64,000 nt of DNA from an uncultured Collinsella sp. (GTDB taxonomy: Bacteria > Actinomycetota > Coriobacteriia > Coriobacteriales > Coriobacteriaceae): the NCBI GenBank assembly GCA_900541675.1, contig UQKU01000005.1, positions 1 through 64,000 on the forward strand, read 5' to 3'. The position numbers and the translations under genes were made by a program. Below are positions 15,113 to 23,107 of the stretch, one piece after another (position 1 is the stretch's first letter; each line of letters begins with the position of its first letter). The notes below the pieces were generated by a model. It was given only the letters and a program-made list of their open reading frames with translations, searched no databases and was not told the origin of the DNA.

Positions 15113-16396
15113 ATGCTTGATATCAAGTTTGTTCGCGAGAACCCCGATGCCATCGATGTCGCCATGGCTAACCGCCAGACGTCTTGGGATCGCGAGAAGT
15201 TCTTTGAGCTCGACGACGAGCGTCGTGCCGTCATCACCGAGGTTGAGGAACTTCAAGCCACGCGCAATGCCGAGTCCAAGAAGATCGGCGCCCTGATGAA
15301 GGAGGGCAAGAAGGACGAGGCCGAGGCCGCCAAGGAGGCCGTGCGCGCCGTCAACGAGAAGATTGACGGTCTGGCCGAGCGCCGCACCGCCCTCGAGCAG
15401 GAGCAGTACGACTTCATGGCTCACCTGCCCAACATTCCTTGCGAGGCCACGCCGTACGGCAAGGACGAGGACGAGAACATCGAGCGCCGTCGTTGGGGCA
15501 CCCCGCGCGAGTTCGACTTCGACTTTAAGCCGCACTGGGATCTGGGCACCGACCTCGACATCCTTGACTTCGAGCGCGGCAACAAGCTCTCCGGCAGCCG
15601 CTTCACCGTTCTCGGTGGCGCCGGCGCCCGTCTTGAGCGCGCCCTCATCAACTTCTTCCTCGATACGCACACCAGCCGTGGTTTTAAGGAGTGGTGGCCG
15701 CCCATCGTCGTCAAGCGTCAGACCATGTTCGGCACGGGCCAGCTGCCCAAGTTCGAGGACGACGCCTATCACGTCTCGGGCGACAACTTCCTGATCCCCA
15801 CCGCCGAGGTCGTGCTCACCAACCTGCACGCCGGTGAGGTCCTCGACGCCGACACCCTGCCGCGCCGCTACACCGCCTTCACCCCCTGCTTCCGCGAGGA
15901 GGCCGGTTCCGCCGGTCGCGATACCCGTGGCATCATCCGTCAGCACGAGTTCGACAAGGTCGAGATGGTCAAGTTCGCTAAGCCGGAGGAGTCCGACGAG
16001 GAGCTCGAGAGCATGACCGCCGAGGCCGAGTACCTGCTGCAGCAGCTGGGCCTTCCGTATCGCGTGATTAGCCTGTGCACCGGCGACTTGGGCTTCTCTG
16101 CCCGTCAGACCTACGACATCGAGGTCTGGCTGCCGAGCTACAACGCCTACAAGGAGATCAGCTCCTGCTCCAACTGCGGTGACTTCCAGGCTCGCCGCGC
16201 CAACATCAAGTATCGCGACCCCGAGAACTTCAAGGGTTCGCGCTACCTGCACACCCTCAACGGTTCCGGCCTGCCGGCTGGCCGTACCATGGCTGCCATT
16301 CTGGAGAACTACCAGAACGCCGACGGCACCATCACGATCCCCGAGGTCCTGCGTCCCTACATGGGCGGCCTCGAGAAGATCGAGCCGGTCGCGTAA
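15113..16396 (+). CDS. serS: Seryl-tRNA synthetase
   Basis: This class II synthetase of 427 aa charges tRNA-Ser (and tRNA-Sec where present). The N-terminal coiled-coil arm spans about residues 27-100. Motif 2 is CFREEAGSAGRDTRGIIRQH and motif 3 includes NGSGLPAGRTMAAILEN. ATG 15113 (MLDIKFVREN) has GGAGG upstream; the frame's earlier ATG at 15086 has none. A terminator follows. Confidence 0.97.
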   Translation: MLDIKFVRENPDAIDVAMANRQTSWDREKFFELDDERRAVITEVEELQATRNAESKKIGALMKEGKKDEAEAAKEAVRAVNEKIDGLAERRTALEQEQYDFMAHLPNIPCEATPYGKDEDENIERRRWGTPREFDFDFKPHWDLGTDLDILDFERGNKLSGSRFTVLGGAGARLERALINFFLDTHTSRGFKEWWPPIVVKRQTMFGTGQLPKFEDDAYHVSGDNFLIPTAEVVLTNLHAGEVLDADTLPRRYTAFTPCFREEAGSAGRDTRGIIRQHEFDKVEMVKFAKPEESDEELESMTAEAEYLLQQLGLPYRVISLCTGDLGFSARQTYDIEVWLPSYNAYKEISSCSNCGDFQARRANIKYRDPENFKGSRYLHTLNGSGLPAGRTMAAILENYQNADGTITIPEVLRPYMGGLEKIEPVA

Positions 16397-16418
16397 CTTG
16401 GCTGCATAGGCGATATGC

Positions 16419-16446
16419 AAGGGCGCTCCTTCGGGGGCGCCCTATT
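16419..16446 (+). terminator. Terminator after serS
   Basis: AGGGCGC and GCGCCCT pair around TCCTTCGGG, followed by ATTT. Confidence 0.65.
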
Positions 16447-16569
16447 TCGTGCGCAGGTCCATACCATGCTGTGCGGACAGCTCAATAGAAAACACACGAA
16501 CAACTGTTCTGTATGCAGCCATCTACCTGCTATGCTTTTGCTAAATAAGAGCGAGAGAAAGGGGACGCG

Positions 16570-16947
16570 ATGGAGCTGTTTGATGATCGGGTGGTTTTGT
16601 TTGAGAGCGACGAGGGCGGGGAGTACCTGCTTGTGACGTGTGAGCCGTCTGGCATGGGTGGCCTGGTGGTTCGACAGACGAGCGAGGGGCCGTTGACGCA
16701 ATGGTGCTACGAGGAGTCGCCTCATGTGGTTGAGACGTTTGTGGCGCACGAGGGGCTTGTGGCCCTAGAGCATTTCTATGGGGTCCAGACATCTAATCAG
16801 GTTGCTCGCATGTTGAGCATCTCGTTTGCCGATTATGATTGTGCCCAGCGGGTGAGATCGCTCCTGAGGGAACTTGATGCTAAGTTTGACGTGATCGAAA
16901 AGCCAATCGATCGTACGGGGAATGGCGGTATATGCGGAGCAGCATGA
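16570..16947 (+). CDS. Hypothetical protein (125 aa)
   Basis: No family is recognised. The protein is soluble, with a beta-rich first half (VVLFESDEGGEYLLVTCEPS) and a helical second half (ADYDCAQRVRSLLRELDAKF). GAAAGGGGACGCG precedes the ATG. It stands alone between serS and the tRNA-Arg pair. Its GC content is somewhat lower than that of the neighbouring synthetase gene. Confidence 0.6.
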   Translation: MELFDDRVVLFESDEGGEYLLVTCEPSGMGGLVVRQTSEGPLTQWCYEESPHVVETFVAHEGLVALEHFYGVQTSNQVARMLSISFADYDCAQRVRSLLRELDAKFDVIEKPIDRTGNGGICGAA

Positions 16948-16983
16948 CAAGACTGCGTTCCACAAAAAAGTTTGAAATTGTGC

Positions 16984-17013
16984 TTGACTCCAATAAGCTA
17001 AAGTGGTTTTATA
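16984..17013 (+). promoter_or_regulatory. Promoter for first tRNA-Arg
   Basis: TTGACT (16984-16989) is followed 18 bp later by TTTATA (17008-17013). The TGCTTGAC context is shared with the promoter of the second tRNA-Arg. Confidence 0.55.
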
Positions 17014-17024
17014 TGTCTTGCGCT

Positions 17025-17101
17025 GCGGCGTTACCTCAGCTGGATAGAGGGTCTGACTACGAATCAGAACGTCATAGGTTCGAATCCTATACGCCGCACC
17101 A
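17025..17101 (+). tRNA. tRNA-Arg (ACG), copy 1
   Basis: The cloverleaf is complete: acceptor GCGGCGT/ACGCCGC, anticodon stem TCTGA/TCAGA with loop CTACGAA (anticodon ACG, read as ICG after editing), T-arm ATAGG-TTCGAAT-CCTAT, and encoded CCA. It is identical to copy 2 over 77 nt. Confidence 0.96.
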
Positions 17102-17110
17102 ATTGACTTT

Positions 17111-17138
17111 AAAGCTCCCGGCAACGGGGGCTTTTCTT
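17111..17138 (+). terminator. Terminator after first tRNA-Arg
   Basis: AAGCTCCC pairs with GGGGGCTT around GGCAAC, followed by TTCTTAT. Confidence 0.7.
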
Positions 17139-17256
17139 ATATGGGAGCATTGCGGAGATTCGAACCTCGGTCGAAGCCGGAGTGGATGCGCGGAATCCTA
17201 TACGTCGCACCAATAGACTTTAAAGCTCCCAACAACGACTGCTCTTCTATATCGCG
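17139..17256 (+). repeat. Post-tRNA module 3 (short, degraded copy of tRNA-Arg tail)
   Basis: GATTCGAACCT (17157-17167) is the reverse complement of the tRNA-Arg T-arm. It is followed by about 25 bp of CGG/CCG-rich sequence. From 17193 there is a second, slightly mutated copy of the tRNA 3' end (GAATCCTATACGTCGCACCA) and a decayed terminator (AGCTCCC...). The period is 111 bp, shorter than in modules 1 and 2. Confidence 0.65.
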
Positions 17257-17328
17257 AGGCGTCGAAGATCGCACCAAGCCCTCTAAATGAGTAAAAACTA
17301 AATTCAATAACTTTTTTTGAAAAAATGC

Positions 17329-17357
17329 TTGACCATTATTCAGTCTATGTGCATAAT
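17329..17357 (+). promoter_or_regulatory. Promoter for second tRNA-Arg
   Basis: TTGACC (17329-17334) and CATAAT (17352-17357) are separated by 17 bp, ending 12 bp before the tRNA. Confidence 0.65.
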
Positions 17358-17369
17358 AATCAACAAGTC

Positions 17370-17446
17370 GCGGCGTTACCTCAGCTGGATAGAGGGTCTG
17401 ACTACGAATCAGAACGTCATAGGTTCGAATCCTATACGCCGCACCA
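17370..17446 (+). tRNA. tRNA-Arg (ACG), copy 2
   Basis: The 77 nt, including CCA, are identical to the copy at 17025-17101. It has its own promoter and terminator (17457-17485), so both copies should be expressed. Confidence 0.96.
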
Positions 17447-17456
17447 TTTGAGCTTG

Positions 17457-17530
17457 AAGCCTCCGGCGACGGGGGCTTTTCTTTTATGGAAACACCGCAT
17501 GGATTCGAACCTCGGTCGAGGCGCGAGCGT
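17457..17530 (+). repeat. Terminator and partial post-tRNA module 4
   Basis: AAGCCTCC pairs with GGGGGCTT around GGCGAC and ends in TTCTTTT (17457-17485). GGATTCGAACCTC, the inverted T-arm of tRNA-Arg, follows at 17501-17513. Next is GGTCGAGGCGCGAGCGTGAAGCG, which resembles the conserved GTGARGG-GCGAGCG segment of modules 1 and 2. No second copy of the tRNA tail is visible, so this looks like a partial module. Confidence 0.5.
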
Positions 17531-17631
17531 GAAGCGGACTATTTCTTATCGACTCGTGTAAGATTCCGAGTAGGTGTCGCGGCCCATCCGCGACCACTCC
17601 TTCTTTCAACGACTGATCAGGGTGATATTTC

Positions 17632-20073
17632 GTGGCAGAGCGTCCGACATACAAGCTCAGGTTTCTCGACCCCAAAAAGCGTTTTCCATCGATGCCAGAG
17701 CAGCCTGCGGGGCGCTCATATGGTGTTGTCTGGAAAGTCTTTGGCGAGGACCCCAAAGAGTCGTGCTATGTCGTCGAATTCGTCGGCAAAACTCACATAT
17801 CGCTCTTGGGCTACGTGAGCGTGTCGGGCAAGGTTTATAAGGTTGATCGTCCTGTTCGGGAAGTACCGTTGCCCGAGGACCCTGACATGGAGCTGGTCCT
17901 TCACGAGTCCGATTCCGGTATTGGCGAGATTATGGTGAGGGAAGCTAACGGTGCAATGCGCACGTGTGCGCGAACTGCCGGCTCTCCCGAAGGCCCCATG
18001 CGCGAGCAGTCCGACCACGAGACATGGAATTCGACCCGCGCCCTTCCTTTCGGCGAGTTCATGGCCTCGATGTTCTTGCGCTACGTGATATTTGCCAACT
18101 CCGAAAGCGCTATTGCGAACACGGCGGGCGTCGACGGCCTCGATGCAGGCGTGCAAAACGTTGTCGACAAGATCAAACTCGTAAAGTTGCCCGAGCCGGC
18201 CGAGGTGTTTTTGGGCTTTGACACGGCACCGCTCCCCGATGCTATCGAGACGCTGCTTTACCGTGTTGACCATGCCGAGAATCCGAGCGGAATCGAGCGT
18301 TATGCCGCCGCCCTGATGAGCGAGATCGACTTGCCCCGTCTGCGCATCATTGCTGCCAAGTCCGAAATGAGCCTAGCGCGCATTGACCGCTCAAAGCTGT
18401 TCTATCTCAATTTTGATCGTAGCCTGCTGGACCAGGACGAGATTGACATGCTGCTTGCCATCGAGTGCCGTCTCAACCGCCTCTCCGGCATCCTTGAGCG
18501 CATCGGGGCCGGATTGGTCCCCGCGGCATCCTCGCCGAGCCTTGAGGGCTGCGCGCTCTTTGATGCGTGGCATATCGCCAAGACAACCAACGATGTTCCC
18601 CGACTGCTCGATACGACCTCGAGCGACAACCCGTGGGGCAAACCCGGAACGGTAGCTTGCCAGCCGGGCGGTGAGTGGGATGTGCGTACCCGCTTCGCGC
18701 GTATCGTCGAGGCGCTTAACGTGGTCACACGGCTCGACTATACCTATCGGGCAAACGTTGCCGAGGGGATTATGCTCGTTCGGTTTGGGCACTCTGTCGT
18801 GGATGCCATGCCACAGCGTGAATACGACGCTCAGGAGGATGTCTGGCGCGAGTTGGACGAGAACGCGCGTGTGATTTGGGCCGCGGAGCACGACGCGCGC
18901 GTGGCGCTTACGCTGGCAGCGGCTTGCTTTGCCGCAGGTGCCTGCATTGCGCGCTGCTATGTTCAGATTGCGGCTCCCGACGGCGAGCAGGGCGAGCGCG
19001 TCATTGCAACATATTCCTTTGGGCGTGCGGCCTATCTGGCCAATTGCGTGCCTGTCGCCAAGGATCTTGAGAGCATGGATATGGACGATATGCCGTGCAA
19101 GCGCATGCTTGAGGCATATGAGTCGGACGCGCCGGATGCGATTGAGCCTGCGGAGGTTCACGCTCGCCCGCGTGACGACCACCGTTCGCTGCCGCCGGCG
19201 TTGCGCGACCTGCTGCTTGCCGATACGGCTGATGAGCTCGAGGTCATGGAGATGGACGATGACCCGTATGTGGCGCGCGTCGTTGAGTTGCGCGAGCAGG
19301 CAAAAGTTGACCGTGCAAGCGCGTTTGAGGGCTTCTCCCGTCTTGCTGAGGAGCTGGAGGCCAAGTGTGCCGTTGCCGAGCTTTTGGCAACGGGTCCGGT
19401 CCAGACGCAGTTTTGCGACAACCAGCTGGTACGCATGGTGCTGCCGGTAATGGAGGAAGACCGCTCCGTTCGTATTTTGCGTGCTCCCGATGCGCTGTAC
19501 TTTGCCCAGCACGAGATCTGCAGTTATTACGCCGAGCAGGAGGATTTTGAACGGGCATTGCCCGAGGTGCGTCGTCTTTACGATCTGGCTCGCTCGTCCA
19601 TGCAATCGCACTTTGCGCTCATCAACGTGTTGGCGCGCCTGGAGCGCTTTGACGAGATTATCGAGGTGGCGCGCCACGGCCTGCGCATTGCCAGTGACCG
19701 TTCCGCAATCGGTTATCTGTTCTATCGTCTGGCGTTTGCCTATTGGAACTGCGACCAGCTCGAGCTCGCGTTGGCGTGCTACCGCCTCGTGCCGCGCGGC
19801 GAGGAGTCGGGTGGTAGCGCGCTGGAAGAAATGCAGGGCCTTATGAACGAGATGGGCGTCAATGAGCCGCCGACGTTCGAGGATGCGGTTGAGACCATCC
19901 GTAAGGCCGGGCTCGAGCTGCCTCCCGTGTCCGCCGTGACCAACCAGCTGGCGGATGCCGCCGTGCAGCTGGTCGATAACGGCTTCTTTTTCCTGGCGCG
20001 CGTCTGCATCTTCCAAATGTGGCGCACCATGGGCAACGATGAGCTCGGCTCCCTCAGTCGCTCGCTGGGGTAG
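17632..20073 (+). CDS. Large helical repeat protein, function unknown (813 aa)
   Basis: No catalytic family is recognised. The N-terminal 100 residues are beta-rich (SYGVVWKVFGEDPKESCYVV). The middle is Ala/Leu-rich and helical, and about residues 620-735 look like tetratricopeptide-type helical pairs (YFAQHEICSYYAEQEDFERA, AFAYWNCDQLELALACYRLV). The protein has no signal peptide or membrane segment. GTG at 17632 is the first start with an upstream AGGGTGA. It stands alone after the tRNA-Arg pair. A scaffold or tape-like role is possible but unsupported. Confidence 0.6.
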   Translation: MAERPTYKLRFLDPKKRFPSMPEQPAGRSYGVVWKVFGEDPKESCYVVEFVGKTHISLLGYVSVSGKVYKVDRPVREVPLPEDPDMELVLHESDSGIGEIMVREANGAMRTCARTAGSPEGPMREQSDHETWNSTRALPFGEFMASMFLRYVIFANSESAIANTAGVDGLDAGVQNVVDKIKLVKLPEPAEVFLGFDTAPLPDAIETLLYRVDHAENPSGIERYAAALMSEIDLPRLRIIAAKSEMSLARIDRSKLFYLNFDRSLLDQDEIDMLLAIECRLNRLSGILERIGAGLVPAASSPSLEGCALFDAWHIAKTTNDVPRLLDTTSSDNPWGKPGTVACQPGGEWDVRTRFARIVEALNVVTRLDYTYRANVAEGIMLVRFGHSVVDAMPQREYDAQEDVWRELDENARVIWAAEHDARVALTLAAACFAAGACIARCYVQIAAPDGEQGERVIATYSFGRAAYLANCVPVAKDLESMDMDDMPCKRMLEAYESDAPDAIEPAEVHARPRDDHRSLPPALRDLLLADTADELEVMEMDDDPYVARVVELREQAKVDRASAFEGFSRLAEELEAKCAVAELLATGPVQTQFCDNQLVRMVLPVMEEDRSVRILRAPDALYFAQHEICSYYAEQEDFERALPEVRRLYDLARSSMQSHFALINVLARLERFDEIIEVARHGLRIASDRSAIGYLFYRLAFAYWNCDQLELALACYRLVPRGEESGGSALEEMQGLMNEMGVNEPPTFEDAVETIRKAGLELPPVSAVTNQLADAAVQLVDNGFFFLARVCIFQMWRTMGNDELGSLSRSLG

Positions 20074-20162
20074 GGGCGATATAGAGGGGCCGCACTGCGC
20101 TATTTGTATCGGCGCGGGCGGGAGGACCCGGCAGGATCGGTAAGGCATAAAGCCGCCGAGCC

Positions 20163-20216
20163 TGCTAAAACTGTTAAACTCTGCTAAAGTTGCTAAACTT
20201 TGTTAAAGTTGTTAAA
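20163..20216. repeat. Six tandem TGYTAAA heptamers upstream of the ATPase gene
   Basis: TGCTAAA or TGTTAAA occurs at 20163, 20172, 20182, 20191, 20201 and 20210. Spacing alternates 9 and 10 bp, which makes three 19-bp direct repeats. The last unit ends 8 bp before the AGGAGG of the next gene. This is the pattern of an operator array or iteron set, probably bound by a helix-turn-helix protein and possibly by the product of the adjacent gene. Confidence 0.6.
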
Positions 20217-20235
20217 ACTAGCAGAGGAGGGCAGA

Positions 20236-21318
20236 ATGACGAAAGCTGTTAACCCCTTTAAGCCAACGGCGGGCATGAATCCGCCTGAGCTTATCGGACG
20301 GGACACTGTTTTGGATGACTTTGCCGAGGCTCTTGAGAATGGTCCTGGTGCCCCCGATCGACTCATGCGCATCTCGGGCGTCCGAGGCACAGGTAAAACG
20401 GTGCTCCTTAATGCATTGGGTGACCTTGCACGCAAAAAAGGATTCGAGGTCGTTGACGTTGCCTCCAATGCTGGTTTTTGCAATAGAATCCTCGAGGCTC
20501 TGCAGCGAAACGTTCGTCTTGAATCAATCTCGATTTCCCCATCGATTTTAGGGGTCAGCCTTGGCTCCATGGAGATGTCGAAGTCGGCCTCTCATCTGGG
20601 CGAGGCGATGTACGATGCTGCGAAGCGCGGTGGTCTGCTCATTACGCTCGACGAGATCCAGGATGCCTCAACTGAGGAAATGCGCGAGCTAGGCAATGAG
20701 ATGCAGCTCTTGATTCGCCAAGGAGCGAATGTCGCTTTCGCTTTCGCCGGGCTGCCGACATCGGTAGATGGCGTGGTGGTGGATGATACGTTGACGTTCC
20801 TTCAGCGAGCCAAACATGTTGAACTTACTCGGCTTTCCGATTTTGAAGTTGGCGGATCGTTTGAGGATACGATGAGACGAGCGGGCAAGGAGCTCGACAA
20901 AGGTGCCGCTGAGCTATTAACAAAAGCTTCGGCAGGCTATCCCTTTATGGTCCAGCTGGTCGGATATTACGCTTGGCAGGTTGCTGCGCGCAGTGGGGCG
21001 GAGAGTGTGAGCGAAGAGGCGGCTCGTAAGGGTATCCAGGCGGCTCTTGATAGCTTTAATGCTATGGTGATTGCCCCAGCGCTGCGCAGGGTGTCGGAAC
21101 GGCAGTTTCAGTATCTCGCGGCGATGGCTCAATGCGAGGGCGTCGATATCGCCAACGGCGATATCGCCAAGAAGATGGGTTTGTCGGCGAACAAAGTTGG
21201 GTCATATCGCAAGCGTCTGATCGATGCGGGGTTGATTGAGCCCGCGGGCTATGGCTGTGTTTCGTTTGCAATTCCGTACATGCGCGATTATCTGTTGGAG
21301 ACCGTTCGAGAGGACTAA
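20236..21318 (+). CDS. P-loop ATPase with C-terminal winged-helix domain
   Basis: The 360-aa protein has Walker A GVRGTGKTVLLNA (about residues 49-61) and Walker B LLITLDEIQD. After a helical lid region, a C-terminal winged-helix-like part reads GDIAKKMGLSANKVGSYRKRLIDAGLIE. This combination resembles AAA_16/archaeal-type ATPases of unknown role, sometimes linked to mobile elements. ATG 20236 follows AGGAGG at 20224-20229. The heptamer array upstream and the palindrome downstream (21368) suggest a self-regulated, possibly acquired gene. Confidence 0.7.
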   Translation: MTKAVNPFKPTAGMNPPELIGRDTVLDDFAEALENGPGAPDRLMRISGVRGTGKTVLLNALGDLARKKGFEVVDVASNAGFCNRILEALQRNVRLESISISPSILGVSLGSMEMSKSASHLGEAMYDAAKRGGLLITLDEIQDASTEEMRELGNEMQLLIRQGANVAFAFAGLPTSVDGVVVDDTLTFLQRAKHVELTRLSDFEVGGSFEDTMRRAGKELDKGAAELLTKASAGYPFMVQLVGYYAWQVAARSGAESVSEEAARKGIQAALDSFNAMVIAPALRRVSERQFQYLAAMAQCEGVDIANGDIAKKMGLSANKVGSYRKRLIDAGLIEPAGYGCVSFAIPYMRDYLLETVRED

Positions 21319-21367
21319 TAAAGAATGGGCTGTCCGCGCTGTCGCTGGGGCCGTCCTTGTATCTTTG

Positions 21368-21422
21368 TCTCAATCTGTAACATCTGGAGGGGATTACGGC
21401 CTGCAGATGTTACAGATTGAGA
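21368..21422. repeat. Perfect 19-bp inverted repeat
   Basis: TCTCAATCTGTAACATCTG and its exact reverse complement are separated by 17 nt. It lies about 50 bp after the ATPase gene and has no T-run, so it is not an obvious terminator. The motif CTGTAACATCTG resembles part of the palindrome at 56266. Confidence 0.7.
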
Positions 21423-21527
21423 TGATTGACTGAGACGTTTACTGGTAAAAGAGAGGTAAAAGAGGAAACGCCTCAAAATTCCCCTTGCCCAACTTCGGCT
21501 GTTTGGTTACTATAGAACGGCTGTTAC

Positions 21528-21618
21528 GGAGAGCTGACCGAGAGGCCGAAGGTGCTCGCCTGCTAAGCGAGTATGCCCCAAAAGGGCATCTGGGGTTCGA
21601 ATCCCCAGCTCTCCGCCA
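21528..21618 (+). tRNA. tRNA-Ser (GCT), CCA encoded
   Basis: This class II tRNA has acceptor GGAGAGC/GCTCTCC, anticodon loop CTGCTAA (anticodon GCT), a long variable arm with GCCC/GGGC, T-arm CTGGGG-TTCGAAT-CCCCAG, and discriminator G followed by CCA. Upstream, TTGCCC (21485) and TACTAT (21508) are 17 bp apart and can serve as its promoter. A terminator follows at 21633-21659 (AAGGGTCCC-ATTT-GGGGCCCTT and T-run). Confidence 0.95.
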
Positions 21619-21632
21619 GTATGACTTTGAAG

Positions 21633-21659
21633 AAGGGTCCCATTTGGGGCCCTTTTTTA
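21633..21659 (+). terminator. Terminator after tRNA-Ser
   Basis: A 9-bp stem with a 4-nt loop is followed by TTTTTT. Confidence 0.8.
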
Positions 21660-21794
21660 TTATCAAGAATGGCGGCTGGGGATTAGAGTCCGAAAGGGCG
21701 TGAACATTAGGCAAACACGGGGCGCTTGAAAACGGGGAGACCCAGGCGTGCTCGTGCACCCCGGTGTGGGGTTCCGAGGGGATGGAGTAGAAAT

Positions 21795-22448
21795 ATGGTA
21801 AAGGTCGGGCTGCGTAAGCCGAATCTAAAGACATCACTCAAGGCAAGAACGACCGGCAGAGCGAAGCGCGCGGTAAGGCGGGCGATAATCCCCGGCTATG
21901 GTAAGAAGGGCATGGGGTGGATCAAAAATCCGAAGAAGGCTGCTTACAATGCCGTATACAGCAGAACGACCGTCGGAGTTGGGGATGTCGCTCGCGCCGT
22001 TGCTAAATCAGGCGCTCGGAGCTCGGCGTCAAGGACGTCCTCAATTACTGTTTCATCGCATGAAATTACACCTTTGGCGAAGCCTGAACAGAAATCTCTC
22101 ACTCGAGAGATTACGTCGGTTGACAGGGCAAACAAGGCGCTTTTGCTATGCTTCCTTCTTGGGTGGTCGGGCGCTCATAGGGCGTATGCACGGATGTGGG
22201 GTAGCTTCTTTCTATATCTCTTTACCTTTGGCCTTTTTGGATTTGGTTGGCTGTTTGATATTGTGACACTACTGATGAGACGCTCCGAGCTAAGGCGTCT
22301 CGGCGACAGTGATCCGACTCAACAGCAAGCGCCATGTTCCGTTGATTCTACATTCGATCGAAATGTCGCCGACTCCGGAAATTGGGAACAGCGTGGAGAT
22401 GGGGAGGCTGCGGCTCGGCTAGAGCTTCAACGTAAAAACCGTGCCTAG
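21795..22448 (+). CDS. TM2-domain membrane protein with basic N-terminal region
   Basis: The 217-aa protein has a strongly basic N-terminal half (VKVGLRKPNLKTSLKARTTG, IPGYGKKGMGWIKNPKKAAY). It has a TM2 domain at about residues 115-165 (NKALLLCFLLGWSGAHRAYA, FGFGWLFDIVTLL), two helices joined by the usual short turn. The tail is polar. The start is an ATG with GGAGTAGAAAT upstream. It sits directly against the next gene, so the two form a pair. The role is unknown. Confidence 0.7.
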   Translation: MVKVGLRKPNLKTSLKARTTGRAKRAVRRAIIPGYGKKGMGWIKNPKKAAYNAVYSRTTVGVGDVARAVAKSGARSSASRTSSITVSSHEITPLAKPEQKSLTREITSVDRANKALLLCFLLGWSGAHRAYARMWGSFFLYLFTFGLFGFGWLFDIVTLLMRRSELRRLGDSDPTQQQAPCSVDSTFDRNVADSGNWEQRGDGEAAARLELQRKNRA

Positions 22449-22946
22449 ATGGAAGAAAACGGCATCGACGTGGAGATGTTTACCGAGGAAAAGGTCGCGG
22501 CGGACGCCTTGCGAACCATTGAGTCGGTATGCCCGTGCATGCTTAGGTTTGACCGAGGCATGAGCGAAGAGGAGCCAAGCATCAGCTTTTGCTCTCCAAC
22601 AAAGACGGGGAAAATGCCCAAGAATGTCGTCGAGGCCCGCATTTACCATCAGGATGTGAAGCTATTGATGGATTCCCACGGCTTCGAATTGCCGGAGTAT
22701 GGTGACAGCATCAATGTCATGATTAGTTATCTAGCTGATGGGCGCATAAATAAAGTCGATATCCATGGGTTCCATAATGGCCGCTCCGTTAGTGTCTCCA
22801 TTCGCAGGCGGAGCGACGATCTTGTTATGACGAGTGCGGGCACCATCGGAGAAACGGGTGCCTGGCAATCGCTGTGTCCTGGGGCAGACCCCTCAGCTGG
22901 GGATCTTTTCAGGGCCTTGACCAAGGAGGTCGAAAGGATCTACTAG
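22449..22946 (+). CDS. Hypothetical protein (165 aa)
   Basis: The frame starts immediately after the stop of the TM2 gene. The product is soluble with a beta-rich centre (VMISYLADGRINKVDIHGFH, VSVSIRRRSDDLVM) and no recognised family. Codon use and GC content (about 52%) are lower than in neighbouring housekeeping genes, as in the TM2 gene, so the pair may have been acquired next to tRNA-Ser. Confidence 0.6.
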   Translation: MEENGIDVEMFTEEKVAADALRTIESVCPCMLRFDRGMSEEEPSISFCSPTKTGKMPKNVVEARIYHQDVKLLMDSHGFELPEYGDSINVMISYLADGRINKVDIHGFHNGRSVSVSIRRRSDDLVMTSAGTIGETGAWQSLCPGADPSAGDLFRALTKEVERIY

Positions 22947-23050
22947 CATGCCCGGTGGACCCGTTTTCAAGGTCCGAAAAGACACAGCGAAGGTAAACGG
23001 CTAGCAATGTCGCTTTGGTGATTCTGACGCATCCCGTTTAAGAGGTATTC

Positions 23051-23078
23051 AAAAAGAGGCGCCCCGTTGGACGCCTCT
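23051..23078 (-). terminator. Terminator of the D,D-carboxypeptidase gene (minus strand)
   Basis: Read on the minus strand, AGAGGCG and CGCCTCT pair around TCCAACGGGG and are followed by TTTTT. Confidence 0.65.
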
Positions 23079-23107
23079 CCAATCTCAAATGTAATGTTCC
23101 CCCAGCC

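Noticed and set aside
15110..16420. 436-aa minus-strand frame opposite serS
   Set aside because: Its limits mirror serS almost exactly and its composition is that of a reverse-complement shadow.
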